Positions 24,702-33,462 of a stretch of 64,000 bases of DNA are shown piece by piece (within the stretch, counting starts at the first letter, position 1; every line of letters begins with the position of its first letter). Under the pieces are notes generated by a model. The model was not told where the DNA came from. It worked only from the letters and a program-made list of their open reading frames with translations, and ran no database searches. Made by a program: the position numbers and the translations under genes. The stretch spans positions 7,549 through 71,548 of the forward strand of contig UPXV01000008.1 in the NCBI GenBank assembly GCA_900538465.1, given 5' to 3'. The DNA is from an uncultured Erysipelotrichaceae bacterium. GTDB lineage: Bacteria > Bacillota_I > Bacilli_A > Erysipelotrichales > Coprobacillaceae.

Positions 24702-26045
24702 ATGTTAAGAAAAGATTTTTTATGGGGTGGAGCAGTGACAGCTCATCAAAGTGAAGGTGGATATACTGAAGGTGGTAAAGTTCCAGCAGTTTGTGATTTA
24801 ACAACAACGGGTGAATTTTCTGATTTTAAAGATGGTATAGATGCTTATCACAGATATCAAGAAGATTTTGATTTGTATCAGGAAATGGGCTTTAATGCTT
24901 ATCGTTTTTCAATTGATTGGTCACGTATGATGAGTGATGAAAAGACTTATAATGAGGCTGGTTTTGAATTTTATGATGAATTCATTAATGAATTGTTAAA
25001 GCGTGGAATTGAACCAATTCCAACATTATATCATTTTGAAATGCCTGTTTATTTACAAGAAAAATATAATGGTTTTGCAAGTCGAAAAGTGGTAGATATT
25101 TTTGTTGAGTTGTGTAAAAAAATTGTTGATCGTTATGCATCTAAAGTTAATAAATGGATTATTTTTAATGAACAAAATGGAATCCTACAAAAAGGTCCAA
25201 AAATGTTCTTTGGAGCAGTATGTCCTCAAGATATGAATCCAGAAACATTCGATAATCAAATTATGCATAATACATTAATTGCTCATAGTTTAGTCAATGA
25301 ATATATTCATCAAAAAGGGTGTAAAGTCATGGGAATGGCGACAGTTGTTCAAAGTTATCCAGAAACATGTCATCCTTTAGATACATTAGAAAGTATGAAA
25401 GCACAAAGTGAAGCTTATGTTTTCTTAGATGTTTTTGCAAGAGGTCATTATAATTCATATTATTATGCAAATATGAAAAATGAAGGCACAATGCCAGAAA
25501 TATTAGATGGCGATTTAGATATTTTGAAAAAAGGGATTACAGATTATTTATCAATTAGTTATTATATGTCAACAATCTCTCATTATGGGGAATTAAGCTT
25601 AACTAATGAAAAAGATGTTGTGATTAAGAAAAATCCATATTTAGAAATGTCTGAATTTGGTTGGACAGTTGATCCAATTGGCTTAAGAATTACATTACGT
25701 CAATTATATGATCGCTATGAAATGCCAATCTATATTGTAGAAAATGGTTTTGGTTATGATGATCAAATGAATGAAAATGGAGAAATCATAGATGATTATC
25801 GTATTGATTATATGAGAAAACATATTGAACAAATGAAGATAGCAATCAGTGAAGGTGTTGATTGCCGTGGTTATTTGGCATGGGGACCAGTTGATATCTT
25901 AAGTAGTCGTGCGCAAATGAAAAAACGTTATGGTTTTATTTATGTCAATAGAGATAATAAAGATTTAAAAGATATGAAAAGAATCAAAAAGAAATCATTT
26001 GATTGGTTTAAACATGTGATTCAAACAAATGGTGAAGAATTATAA
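24702..26045 (+). CDS. Glycoside hydrolase family 1, probable 6-phospho-beta-glucosidase
   Basis: Three ATG codons occur in a row; the third (24702) has the best spacing from AAGGAGG and gives 447 residues. The acid/base Glu is E157 (IFNEQ, where most GH1 have NEP) and the nucleophile is E347 (VENGFG). Near the C-terminus SSRAQMKKRYGFIYV matches the S-K-Y phosphate-binding pattern of 6-phospho-beta-glycosidases. It should hydrolyse PTS-imported, phosphorylated beta-glucosides in the cytoplasm. It is divergent from a PTS IIB operon and followed by a LacI gene, forming a beta-glucoside utilisation locus without its IIC and IIA parts. Confidence 0.88.
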   Translation: MLRKDFLWGGAVTAHQSEGGYTEGGKVPAVCDLTTTGEFSDFKDGIDAYHRYQEDFDLYQEMGFNAYRFSIDWSRMMSDEKTYNEAGFEFYDEFINELLKRGIEPIPTLYHFEMPVYLQEKYNGFASRKVVDIFVELCKKIVDRYASKVNKWIIFNEQNGILQKGPKMFFGAVCPQDMNPETFDNQIMHNTLIAHSLVNEYIHQKGCKVMGMATVVQSYPETCHPLDTLESMKAQSEAYVFLDVFARGHYNSYYYANMKNEGTMPEILDGDLDILKKGITDYLSISYYMSTISHYGELSLTNEKDVVIKKNPYLEMSEFGWTVDPIGLRITLRQLYDRYEMPIYIVENGFGYDDQMNENGEIIDDYRIDYMRKHIEQMKIAISEGVDCRGYLAWGPVDILSSRAQMKKRYGFIYVNRDNKDLKDMKRIKKKSFDWFKHVIQTNGEEL

Positions 26046-26074
26046 TTATAAAATTGAATTGTAGATGAGGGAAA

Positions 26075-26109
26075 GCTAATAAGAAATGAGGAAATCTTAT
26101 TAGCTTTTA
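26075..26109 (+). terminator. Terminator of GH1
   Basis: GCTAATAAGA (26075-26084) pairs perfectly with TCTTATTAGC (26095-26104) and is followed by TTTTATG. Confidence 0.7.
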
Positions 26110-26143
26110 TGTTATAATGGAAGTAAATATTGGAGATGATTTG

Positions 26144-27160
26144 ATGAAAATAACAATGAAAGATATTGCAGGTCGTTTAGGGATTTCAATAAATGCTGTA
26201 TCTATTGCTTTAAATGATAAACCAGGGGTCAGTGATGAAATGCGTTTAGAAATTTTAAAAACGGCTGATGAGATGGGATATATTAATCAAAAGAAAAAAT
26301 ACTTGTCTGTATTTTCTAAAACAAATCTTTGTATTTTAATGCAAAGTTATTATGCGGATACGGGACATTTTTATTCTATTGTTTTACGTTCTATTGTTGA
26401 ACAAGCGAAAACTTTTGGATACTATTCAATATTAAATTATTTTGAAGATAGTGACTTTGTGATACCGGAGTGTATTCATGAAAGAAAAGTGGCAGGTATT
26501 TTAATTGTTGGGAAAATATCGGATGAAAATTTATTTATGCTAAAGAAAACGGGAATACCAATTGTTTTGGTTGATTTTACTTCTCTTTGTGCACCTTGTG
26601 ATTGTGTATTGACACATAATAAACAAGGTGGATATATGATGACAAGTCATATAATTGAAAAAGGGTATAAGAAAATAGGTTTCTTTGGCGATTTGGATTA
26701 TTCATTTAGTTTTCAAGATCGTTTTTTGGGATATAAGCAATCTCTTATTCACAATCAAATTGTTTCTATGGCTGATATTGATCAATATATCAATCAATAT
26801 TCTTTTACACAAGATATAGAAAAATATATTTTATCTAATCAAATATCGCAGATTGTTAAAATATTAAGTTCAAAACAATTGCCAGAGGTTCTTGTTTGTG
26901 CTAATGATTCTAATGCTTTTGCAGTTATACTTGCTTTGACACAAATGGGAATAAAGGTACCAGAAGATATAAGTGTTGTTGGTTTTGATGATACACCATT
27001 ATGTGTGAAATCAATACCTCAAATCACAACAGTCCAAGTTCAAAAAGAACTTATGGGACAAGTAGCCGTATCAACATTAATAGATCGTATTCATCGTAAA
27101 GATGATGTTTTAATGACTCGTTTACTCAGTGTAAAAATCATTGAAAGAGATTCTTTATAA
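26144..27160 (+). CDS. LacI-family transcriptional regulator
   Basis: The ATG at 26144 is eight bases after GGAG. The 338-residue protein begins with the LacI HTH (TMKDIAGRLGISINAVSIALNDKPGVS) and hinge, followed by a periplasmic-binding-protein-like sensor domain. That domain ends with SVVGFDDTPLCVKSIPQITTVQ, the conserved C-terminal motif of the family. It has its own TATAAT (26113-26118) just after the GH1 terminator. It probably represses the GH1 and IIB promoters in response to a sugar or sugar phosphate. Confidence 0.9.
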   Translation: MKITMKDIAGRLGISINAVSIALNDKPGVSDEMRLEILKTADEMGYINQKKKYLSVFSKTNLCILMQSYYADTGHFYSIVLRSIVEQAKTFGYYSILNYFEDSDFVIPECIHERKVAGILIVGKISDENLFMLKKTGIPIVLVDFTSLCAPCDCVLTHNKQGGYMMTSHIIEKGYKKIGFFGDLDYSFSFQDRFLGYKQSLIHNQIVSMADIDQYINQYSFTQDIEKYILSNQISQIVKILSSKQLPEVLVCANDSNAFAVILALTQMGIKVPEDISVVGFDDTPLCVKSIPQITTVQVQKELMGQVAVSTLIDRIHRKDDVLMTRLLSVKIIERDSL

Positions 27161-27162
27161 TC

Positions 27163-27203
27163 AAAAAGGAATGAATGTTCACTTTTCAACATCATTCCTT
27201 TTT
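27163..27203. terminator. Bidirectional terminator between lacI-type gene and gltX
   Basis: AAAAAGGAATGAATGTT pairs with AACATCATTCCTTTTT (one bulge), with A- and T-tracts at the two ends. Confidence 0.8.
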
Positions 27204-27204
27204 C

Positions 27205-28602
27205 TTATTTTTGTAAATCAAGAATTGCTTGATTAATTCTTCTCAATGTTTCTTCTTTACCTAAGATATGTGCAATTTCAACTGCTCCTCCAGGGGTAAA
27301 TGACTTGTTTGTTAAAGCAACACGAACTGGCCACATAATACGACCATTCTTTAATTCTTTTTCCTTAGCAAGATGAACAAAGAATTCACTCATTGCTTCA
27401 TCATTATCAAATTCATTAAAGTTTTCAATTCTTTCTCTAACAAATAATAATGCTTCTAAAGAATTTTCAGGATTTGTTTTCATTTTTTTATGTGTATAGA
27501 TAGAAGCATCAAATGGATGTGGCTCATTAATAAAATCAATACTTTCTTCAACATCAGATAATCTTTCTAAACGAGGCTGTAAAACTTTTGATAATTCTAA
27601 TAAATCAACATCCCTTGTAATAGATTGATAATAAGGTAACAGCAATTCATGGAATTGTTCTAAAGACATATTTCTTAAATAAACACCATTCATCCATTTT
27701 AACTTATCAATATCAAAAATAGCAGGTGATTTAGAAATATGAGCAATATTAAATTGTTGAATTAAATCATCTAAAGATAAGATTTCTTCATCTTCTGGAG
27801 ACCAACCAAGTAAAGCAATATAATTTAAAATGGCTTCTTTTAAATACCCTTGTTTCTTTAAATCCTGATAAGAAGCATCTCCATTACGTTTACTTAACTT
27901 ATGAGTCTCATCTTTATTAACAGGTGGTAAATGAATATAAGTAGGAATTTGCCAATCAAAAGCATTATAAATTAAATTATATTTAGGGGTGCTTGATAAA
28001 TATTCATTCCCTCTTACAACATGTGTAATATTCATTAAATGATCATCAATAACATTGGCAAAGTTATATGTAGGATAACCATCACTCTTAATTAAGATAC
28101 CTTCATTTAATGTTTGATTCTCGACTTCAATATGTCCATAAACTTCATCATCAAAAGCAGTCATTCCCGTTGTTGGAATTGTTTGTCTTACAACATAGGA
28201 ATGATGAGCATCTAATTTTTTTTGGATTTCTTCTTGTGATAAATGAATACATGGATCTTCGCCTTCCAATTCTCCTTCACAAAAACAATAATGAGCTCCA
28301 CCTAATGCAATTAACTTTTGTGCATATTCATGATAGATAGGTAATCTTTGAGATTGAATGTATGGACCAACACCACCATCTTTATCTGGACCTTCATCAT
28401 AATGAAGACCAGTTTCTTCCATCACTTGATAGATTAAATCAATGGCTCCTTCTACTTCTCTTTGTTGATCAGTATCTTCAATTCTTAAGATAAAATCTCC
28501 ACCATTATGTTTAGCGATTAAATAACAATATAAAGCCGTTCTTAAATTTCCTATATGCATATAACCAGTTGGGCTAGGTGCAAAACGTGTTCTGATTTTC
28601 AT
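27205..28602 (-). CDS. gltX: Glutamyl-tRNA synthetase
   Basis: The 465-residue class I synthetase has the HIGH-type motif (RFAPSPTGYMHIGNLRTAL, residues 6-24) and a KMSKS-type motif (HKLSKRNG). It attaches glutamate to tRNA-Glu and, in organisms without GlnRS, also to tRNA-Gln for later amidation by GatCAB. Most Bacillota use this route, but GatCAB is not in the window. The gene lies between a tRNA-Gln(CUG), whose promoter region it shares divergently, and the convergent lacI-type gene. Its ATG has an AAAGGAG site. Confidence 0.96.
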   Translation of the reverse strand: MKIRTRFAPSPTGYMHIGNLRTALYCYLIAKHNGGDFILRIEDTDQQREVEGAIDLIYQVMEETGLHYDEGPDKDGGVGPYIQSQRLPIYHEYAQKLIALGGAHYCFCEGELEGEDPCIHLSQEEIQKKLDAHHSYVVRQTIPTTGMTAFDDEVYGHIEVENQTLNEGILIKSDGYPTYNFANVIDDHLMNITHVVRGNEYLSSTPKYNLIYNAFDWQIPTYIHLPPVNKDETHKLSKRNGDASYQDLKKQGYLKEAILNYIALLGWSPEDEEILSLDDLIQQFNIAHISKSPAIFDIDKLKWMNGVYLRNMSLEQFHELLLPYYQSITRDVDLLELSKVLQPRLERLSDVEESIDFINEPHPFDASIYTHKKMKTNPENSLEALLFVRERIENFNEFDNDEAMSEFFVHLAKEKELKNGRIMWPVRVALTNKSFTPGGAVEIAHILGKEETLRRINQAILDLQK

Positions 28603-28612
28603 GTCGTTCTCC

Positions 28613-28641
28613 TTTACTTATTGAAAAAAAGGTTCTATAAT
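28613..28641 (+). promoter_or_regulatory. Promoter of tRNA-Gln
   Basis: TTTACT (28613-28618), a 17-bp spacer and TATAAT (28636-28641) put transcription start a few bases before the mature tRNA. It overlaps the gltX translation-start region on the other strand. Confidence 0.65.
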
Positions 28642-28653
28642 AGAATAGGTTAT

Positions 28654-28729
28654 TGGGGTATAGCCAAGCGGTAAGGCATCAGACTCTGAATCTGACATTT
28701 CCTTGGTTCGAATCCAAGTACCTCAGCCA
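28654..28729 (+). tRNA. tRNA-Gln (anticodon CUG)
   Basis: The cloverleaf is complete. The acceptor is TGGGGTA/TACCTCA with one G-U pair, and the anticodon stem is TCAGA/TCTGA around loop CTCTGAA (anticodon CTG). The T-arm contains GGTTCGAATCC, the discriminator is G, and CCA is encoded. It reads CAG. It has its own promoter and terminator. Confidence 0.93.
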
Positions 28730-28738
28730 AATACAAAC

Positions 28739-28762
28739 AAAGCCATATCAATGGCTTTTTTT
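28739..28762 (+). terminator. Terminator of tRNA-Gln
   Basis: AAGCCAT - ATCA - ATGGCTT is followed by a run of T. Confidence 0.85.
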
Positions 28763-28829
28763 ATTACTTATTGATTTTATCATATTTCTTAAATATTTCA
28801 ATGAATAAACAAATTCAAGAATAGAAAAT

Positions 28830-28865
28830 AAGAAAACTCCTTGATGAAACAAGGAGCTGTTTTTT
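28830..28865 (-). terminator. Terminator of tRNA-Glu
   Basis: CTCCTTG (28837-28843) and CAAGGAG (28850-28856) form a 7-bp stem. On the minus strand it is followed by TTTTCTTATTTT. Confidence 0.75.
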
Positions 28866-28868
28866 TCT

Positions 28869-28944
28869 TGGTAGTCCGTACGGGGTTCGAACCCGTGAAT
28901 GCTAGGATGAGAACCTAGTGTGTTGACCACTTCACCAACGGACC
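28869..28944 (-). tRNA. tRNA-Glu (anticodon CUC)
   Basis: On the minus strand it begins GGTCCGTTGGTGAAGTGG, a typical tRNA-Glu start. The anticodon stem is CTAGG/CCTAG around TTCTCAT (anticodon CTC), the T-arm is CGGGTTCGAACCCCG and CCA is encoded. The terminal acceptor pair is G-U. It reads GAG. Confidence 0.92.
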
Positions 28945-29026
28945 AGAAATGTTATAATAATAGTATACCACGCTTTCTTTTGGTGTAAAGATTCTTTTTT
29001 TATTTTTTTGGTTGTGTTAAGTATTA

Positions 29027-29052
29027 TAGCAATTTGTTAAAGAGAATTGCTA
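29027..29052. promoter_or_regulatory. Inverted repeat upstream of the XRE-type regulator
   Basis: TAGCAATT (29027-29034) and AATTGCTA (29045-29052) form a perfect 8-bp dyad with a 10-nt centre, 51 bp before the start codon. It may be an autoregulatory operator of the HTH protein. Confidence 0.45.
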
Positions 29053-29102
29053 GATAATCTTATAAAAAAGTTGTATTCTAAAGATAGAAGGAGAGATGAT
29101 TT

Positions 29103-30227
29103 ATGAGTATTGGAAAAAGACTTTTAAAGTTAAGGCAAGAAAAAGGAATGTCACAAGAGGAATTGGCACAACAATTACATGTATCTCGTCAAACAATTTC
29201 AAAATGGGAAAGTGACTTAAGTCTTCCAGATATGAAAATGATGATGTCATTAAGTGATTTTTTTCAAGTACCAATTACTGAATTGCTAGGTATTGATGAT
29301 AATCAAAATCCACAAGATTCAATAGAACAGATATATCAACAAACCAAATGTGTTTTAGATAATCTTCAAAAAGAAAACGAAAGAAGAAAAGTCCGTGATT
29401 GGATCATTATAGGGATATGTTTATTGAGTATGTTAATTGTTGTATATTTGTTTTGGATAAATATTTTAAGCACAAGGAACAAAGAAATTCATCAACAGAT
29501 TATTCAATATCCAACAATTCAACAAGAAGAGAAATCTATAGTGAATTTTGGACATTCTTATTTTCATATTTTGAGTTTTGATTTTGATAAAAAATTAATG
29601 ATGGTTGATTGTCAATATACTTTAAATACTTATAAAGAGAAAGATCAAGTTGATTTAGTTATGATTGATCAAAATGATAAAGAATATATTTTTCCAATGA
29701 CTTATGAAAAAGGCGTATTTGTTTATAAAGGTGAGATACCAATAAAAATTTATTCACAACAAAAGCTTATTGTTGAAAATGAAGAGCACATGAAACAAAC
29801 AGAATTTTTATCTCAAGAAAATTATTTATATCAACTTTTCCAAAATCTCATTTCTTTAAAAATGATCAATGATACAAAAAAACATATGACAAATGAAATC
29901 GTTTATACTCCTAATCTTTATATACAAAGTGATGGGAATGAAATTCCATTAACAGGTACTTTAGATGGTGAACTTTATATAAAAATAACTTCTTTGGATA
30001 AAGATGAAATTTTAATAGAAAAAAAGATCCCACTTGGTAAGGAAAAGCATCTTTATTTAAAACGATCAATTCATAATAAAGAAAATTTTAGTCTTGAAAT
30101 AGCAATTGATTATGATGGAAAAAGGTGTATGCATACATCTTTTGATAAACAATTACTTTATAACACATATCAGGAAGAATATCATTTGATAGAAGGATCT
30201 GAAATTGATATATTTGCTTTTGAATAG
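29103..30227 (+). CDS. Membrane-anchored XRE-family regulator
   Basis: Residues 1-65 form an XRE/Cro-type HTH (RLLKLRQEKGMSQEELAQQL, then VSRQTISKWESD). A short helical linker, one membrane helix at about residues 100-120 (WIIIGICLLSMLIVVYLFW) and roughly 250 extracytoplasmic residues follow. The outer part is beta-rich, with no recognised family. This layout implies a DNA-binding protein that senses something outside the membrane. It is monocistronic with a GAAGGAGAG site. Together with the MerR protein at 961 it is one of two membrane-tethered regulators in the window. Confidence 0.82.
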   Translation: MSIGKRLLKLRQEKGMSQEELAQQLHVSRQTISKWESDLSLPDMKMMMSLSDFFQVPITELLGIDDNQNPQDSIEQIYQQTKCVLDNLQKENERRKVRDWIIIGICLLSMLIVVYLFWINILSTRNKEIHQQIIQYPTIQQEEKSIVNFGHSYFHILSFDFDKKLMMVDCQYTLNTYKEKDQVDLVMIDQNDKEYIFPMTYEKGVFVYKGEIPIKIYSQQKLIVENEEHMKQTEFLSQENYLYQLFQNLISLKMINDTKKHMTNEIVYTPNLYIQSDGNEIPLTGTLDGELYIKITSLDKDEILIEKKIPLGKEKHLYLKRSIHNKENFSLEIAIDYDGKRCMHTSFDKQLLYNTYQEEYHLIEGSEIDIFAFE

Positions 30228-30259
30228 AAGAACTTAAGATTTATTCTTAGGTTCTTTTG
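30228..30259 (+). terminator. Terminator of the XRE-type gene
   Basis: AAGAACTTAAG (30228-30238) pairs with CTTAGGTTCTT (30246-30256, one G-U), followed by TTGTTGTTG. Confidence 0.65.
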
Positions 30260-30379
30260 TTGTTGTACTAACGAATACAAGGTGGTATAATAAAAATAAA
30301 GAAAAATATCCAAATAATGACATATTTTTGCTTTTTTTTAAGAAGAAATCAAAAGCAAATGAACTTTTTTGAAATTGTT

Positions 30380-30408
30380 TTGATATTTGATAAATTCCCG
30401 TGTATAAT
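30380..30408 (+). promoter_or_regulatory. Sigma-A promoter of murA
   Basis: TTGATA (30380-30385), a 17-bp spacer and TATAAT (30403-30408) form a near-consensus promoter. The roughly 70-nt leader contains an 8-bp hairpin (ATGTATAA/TTATACAT, 30429-30448). Confidence 0.75.
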
Positions 30409-30484
30409 CAATATGAAATAAAAAGTTTATGTATAATTTTTTATACATTTCTATATATTATGATAAGAGAAAGGAAAGAAGTGC

Positions 30485-31750
30485 ATGTCAGAAGTTATTG
30501 CAATCGAAGGTGGGCACAAATTAAATGGGACAGTGAGAATTAGTGGTGCAAAGAATGCAACAGTTGCGTTAATTCCAGCTGCTGTTTTATCTGATGGACC
30601 AGTAGAAATTCTTGGTGTACCTGAAATTTCGGATGTAGAAGCCCTTGCTATATTATTGAAAGAATTAAAATGTGATGTTGAGGTTGATGGAGAACATATA
30701 AAAATAGATCCTACAAATATGGAAGATATTCCGCTTGTGAGTGAGGCGGTTAATAAATTACGTGCTTCTTATTATTTTATGGGAGCATTACTGGGAAAAT
30801 ATAAACGTGTTAAAATTAGAATGCCTGGAGGATGTTATTTAGGACCACGTCCAATTGATTTACATTTAAAAGGTTTTGAGGCCTTAGGAGCTAAGATTAG
30901 CTATGAGGATGATACTTATCTCTTGGAAGCAGAAGAATTAATTGGAAGTTCTATTTATTTAGATTTTGCTTCTGTAGGAGCAACTATTAATATTATGTTA
31001 GCGGCTGTTCGTGCAAAAGGAAAAACAGTTATTGAAAATGCTGCAAAGGAACCTGAGATTATTGATGTTGCCAATCTTTTAACAAAGATGGGAGCTAAAA
31101 TAAGAGGTGTAGGGACTGATACAATTACGATAGAAGGCGTTGATCATTTGAATGGAACATTCCATGAAATTATTCCTGATCGTATTGAAGCAGGGACTTT
31201 CTTGATTATTGCAGCTGCGGCTGGAGAAAAAGTCATTATTCAAAATATTATTCCACAACATTTAGAGGCTTTAATTTCTAAGTTGAAAGAAATTGGTGTC
31301 AAGATGGATGTTGTTGGTGATAGTATTGTTGTTTATGGAGTTCAAGGAGAGTTAAAACCAATTGATGTCAAGACGCAGATTTATCCTGGTTTTGCTACTG
31401 ATTTGCAACAGCCATTAACAACTCTATTAACACAAGTTCATGGGGAATCTCATGTGAAAGAAACTATTTATGTTGAACGCTTTAAACATTGTGAACAATT
31501 AAATAAGATGGGTGCGAATATTAGTTTAGGAGAAGCATCAAGTTCTATTTTGGGACCAACTCCATTACATGGGGCTCGTGTTGAAGCTACTGATTTAAGA
31601 TGTGGTGCGGCTTTGGTTGTGGCAGGACTCATTGCAGATGGAAAAACAGAGATTACAAATGTTTATCATATTGATAGAGGATATGATAATATTGACCATA
31701 AGTTAATTACTTTAGGTGCACATATTACACGTTATGAAATAGAAGATTAA
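30485..31750 (+). CDS. murA: UDP-N-acetylglucosamine 1-carboxyvinyltransferase
   Basis: MurA makes the first committed step of peptidoglycan synthesis, transferring enolpyruvate from PEP to UDP-GlcNAc. The 421-residue EPSP-synthase-fold protein has the N-terminal SGAKNAT motif and the fosfomycin-target Cys loop (PGGCYLGPRP, C117). Late motifs include ATDLQQPL and ATDLRCGAALVVAGL. The Cys predicts fosfomycin sensitivity, since Asp variants are resistant. It is monocistronic between the XRE-type gene and rpmE. Many Bacillota have two MurA paralogues, and which one this is cannot be told here. Confidence 0.96.
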   Translation: MSEVIAIEGGHKLNGTVRISGAKNATVALIPAAVLSDGPVEILGVPEISDVEALAILLKELKCDVEVDGEHIKIDPTNMEDIPLVSEAVNKLRASYYFMGALLGKYKRVKIRMPGGCYLGPRPIDLHLKGFEALGAKISYEDDTYLLEAEELIGSSIYLDFASVGATINIMLAAVRAKGKTVIENAAKEPEIIDVANLLTKMGAKIRGVGTDTITIEGVDHLNGTFHEIIPDRIEAGTFLIIAAAAGEKVIIQNIIPQHLEALISKLKEIGVKMDVVGDSIVVYGVQGELKPIDVKTQIYPGFATDLQQPLTTLLTQVHGESHVKETIYVERFKHCEQLNKMGANISLGEASSSILGPTPLHGARVEATDLRCGAALVVAGLIADGKTEITNVYHIDRGYDNIDHKLITLGAHITRYEIED

Positions 31751-31792
31751 AAAAATAAAAAAAGTATTGTATTTATCAATAAGAAATGATAT

Positions 31793-31852
31793 TATAATTG
31801 AGCAACTTACTTTGAAGTAGCAAATATTTCAAGGCGGAAGGAGAAATGTAAA
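31793..31852 (+). promoter_or_regulatory. rpmE promoter -10 and structured leader
   Basis: TATAAT lies at 31793-31798. A stem CTTTGAA (31810-31816) with TTCAAGG (31828-31834) and an 11-nt loop precedes the GGAAGGAG ribosome site. Ribosomal-protein leaders of this kind can be autoregulatory; the structure is seen, the role is inferred. Confidence 0.4.
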
Positions 31853-32056
31853 ATGAAAAAAGGAATTCATCCAGATTACAAAAAAGTAAAAGTCGTTTGT
31901 ACTTCTTGTGGTGCTGAATTTGAAACAGGGTCAGTATTAGACGAAATTCGTGTTGATACTTGTTCAAATTGCCATCCATTCTATACTGGAAAACAAAGAT
32001 TTGCTAGTGCAGATGGTCGTGTAGATAAATTCAACAAAAAATACGGACTTAAATAA
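31853..32056 (+). CDS. rpmE: Ribosomal protein bL31 (zinc-binding form)
   Basis: The 67-residue protein [10 protein letters not shown]... has four cysteines in two CxxC pairs (VCTSCG and [12 protein letters not shown]). This marks the zinc-containing C+ type of bL31 rather than the zinc-free YtiA/RpmE2 type. It bridges the 50S and 30S subunits at the central protuberance. It is monocistronic between murA and a convergent MATE gene. Confidence 0.97.
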   Translation: MKKGIHPDYKKVKVVCTSCGAEFETGSVLDEIRVDTCSNCHPFYTGKQRFASADGRVDKFNKKYGLK

Positions 32057-32059
32057 GAA

Positions 32060-32090
32060 GCTAAGAGCAGAAAATTCTGCTCTTTTTCTT
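32060..32090 (+). terminator. Terminator of rpmE
   Basis: AGAGCAGAA pairs with TTCTGCTCT through a short loop (AGCAGAAAATTCTGCT), followed by TTTTCTTTT. Confidence 0.75.
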
Positions 32091-32121
32091 TTACAAAAAA
32101 AAGAAGTTCCAAAGGAACTCC

Positions 32122-33462
32122 TTAGAGGGCATTGATATGTTTTTTGATTTTATTGAAAAGAATTGTTGATGTTAATGCTGAAGAAATTTCAGCAATTGGG
32201 AAACATAACCAAATCAAATCAATATTACCAAATAATGAGAGAACATATGCACATGGTAATAATACAAATAATTGACGAATTAAAGATGTCAATAAACTAT
32301 ATGTACCTTTTCCAACTGCTTGGAATAATGCACTGCATACAATTGAATATCCTGCAAAGATAAAGTGAATAGCAATAATTCTTAAAGCAGGTGTTCCAAT
32401 TTGAATCATTGCCTCAGATGCATTAAAGAGACCAAGTAAAACTTGAGGAACAGATTCAAAAACAATAACTCCAACGATCATCATTCCAGTCGCATAAATC
32501 ATTGCAAGTTTAATTGTATCGAACATTCTTTCTTTTTGTTTTGCACCTAAATTGTAAGCAATAATTGGAATCATACCATTGTTTAATCCGAAGACTGGCA
32601 TGAAGACAAAACTTTGTAATTTGAAATAGACACCAAAGACAGCAGTTGCTGTTGTAGAGAAAGCAATTAAGATTGTATTCATTCCAAATGTCATAACACT
32701 TCCTATAGATTGCATAATGATGGAAGGAATACCAACAGAATAAATTTGTTTAATAATTTGAAAATTTGGTCGAAAACCTTTAAAAATAAATTGAATATCA
32801 TGATTAAATTTGAGATTAAAGAATAATGCAAGAAGACAAGCAATAATTTGTCCTGTAATGGTTGCTAAGGCAGCACCTGCAACACCCATCTTTGGCATCC
32901 CAAACAATCCAAAAATAAAAATAGGGTCTAAAATAATATTAATAATGGCACCAAGTCCTTGTGTTACCATTGTAAATAATGTTCTTCCAGTTGCTTGTAA
33001 CAGTCTTTCAAATAAGAACTGGCAAAATAGTCCAAAAGAACATCCTACAACAATCATCGCATATTGTGTTCCAGCAGTCACAATTTCTGTGTTGCTTGTT
33101 TGAACAGTGAAGAAAAGATGTGATAAAGTTAATCCACCAATCATAAAGATAAGTGCTGTAACTAAGAAAATAAAAATAGAATTTACAGCTGTTTGATCCA
33201 CATGATCTTGATTTTTTTCACCTAAACTACGCGATAATAAAGCATTAACCCCGACTGCTGTTCCTCCTGCAAAAGCTATCATAAGATTTTGCAGAGGGAA
33301 AGCAAGTGAAACGGCAGTTAATGCGTTTTCACTGATTTGTGCAACAAAGACACTATCAACAATGTTATACATTGCTTGTACTAACATTGAAATAATCATT
33401 GGTAAGGACATGGAAATAAGAAGTTTATTGACGGGCATAGTGCCCATTTTATTTTCTTCCAC
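32122..33462 (-). CDS. MATE-family efflux transporter
   Basis: The 446-residue protein has about twelve hydrophobic helices in two similar halves. The N-terminal half has SLPMIISMLVQAMYNIVDSVFV and the second half starts at about residue 230 (GIPSIIMQSIGSVM). MATE proteins export cationic drugs or metabolites using a Na+ or H+ gradient. The start is taken as GTG at 33462, seven bases after AAGGAG, overlapping the stop of the upstream kinase gene by one base. An ATG five codons later is possible but lacks a site. Confidence 0.9.
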   Translation of the reverse strand: MEENKMGTMPVNKLLISMSLPMIISMLVQAMYNIVDSVFVAQISENALTAVSLAFPLQNLMIAFAGGTAVGVNALLSRSLGEKNQDHVDQTAVNSIFIFLVTALIFMIGGLTLSHLFFTVQTSNTEIVTAGTQYAMIVVGCSFGLFCQFLFERLLQATGRTLFTMVTQGLGAIINIILDPIFIFGLFGMPKMGVAGAALATITGQIIACLLALFFNLKFNHDIQFIFKGFRPNFQIIKQIYSVGIPSIIMQSIGSVMTFGMNTILIAFSTTATAVFGVYFKLQSFVFMPVFGLNNGMIPIIAYNLGAKQKERMFDTIKLAMIYATGMMIVGVIVFESVPQVLLGLFNASEAMIQIGTPALRIIAIHFIFAGYSIVCSALFQAVGKGTYSLLTSLIRQLFVLLPCAYVLSLFGNIDLIWLCFPIAEISSALTSTILFNKIKKHINAL

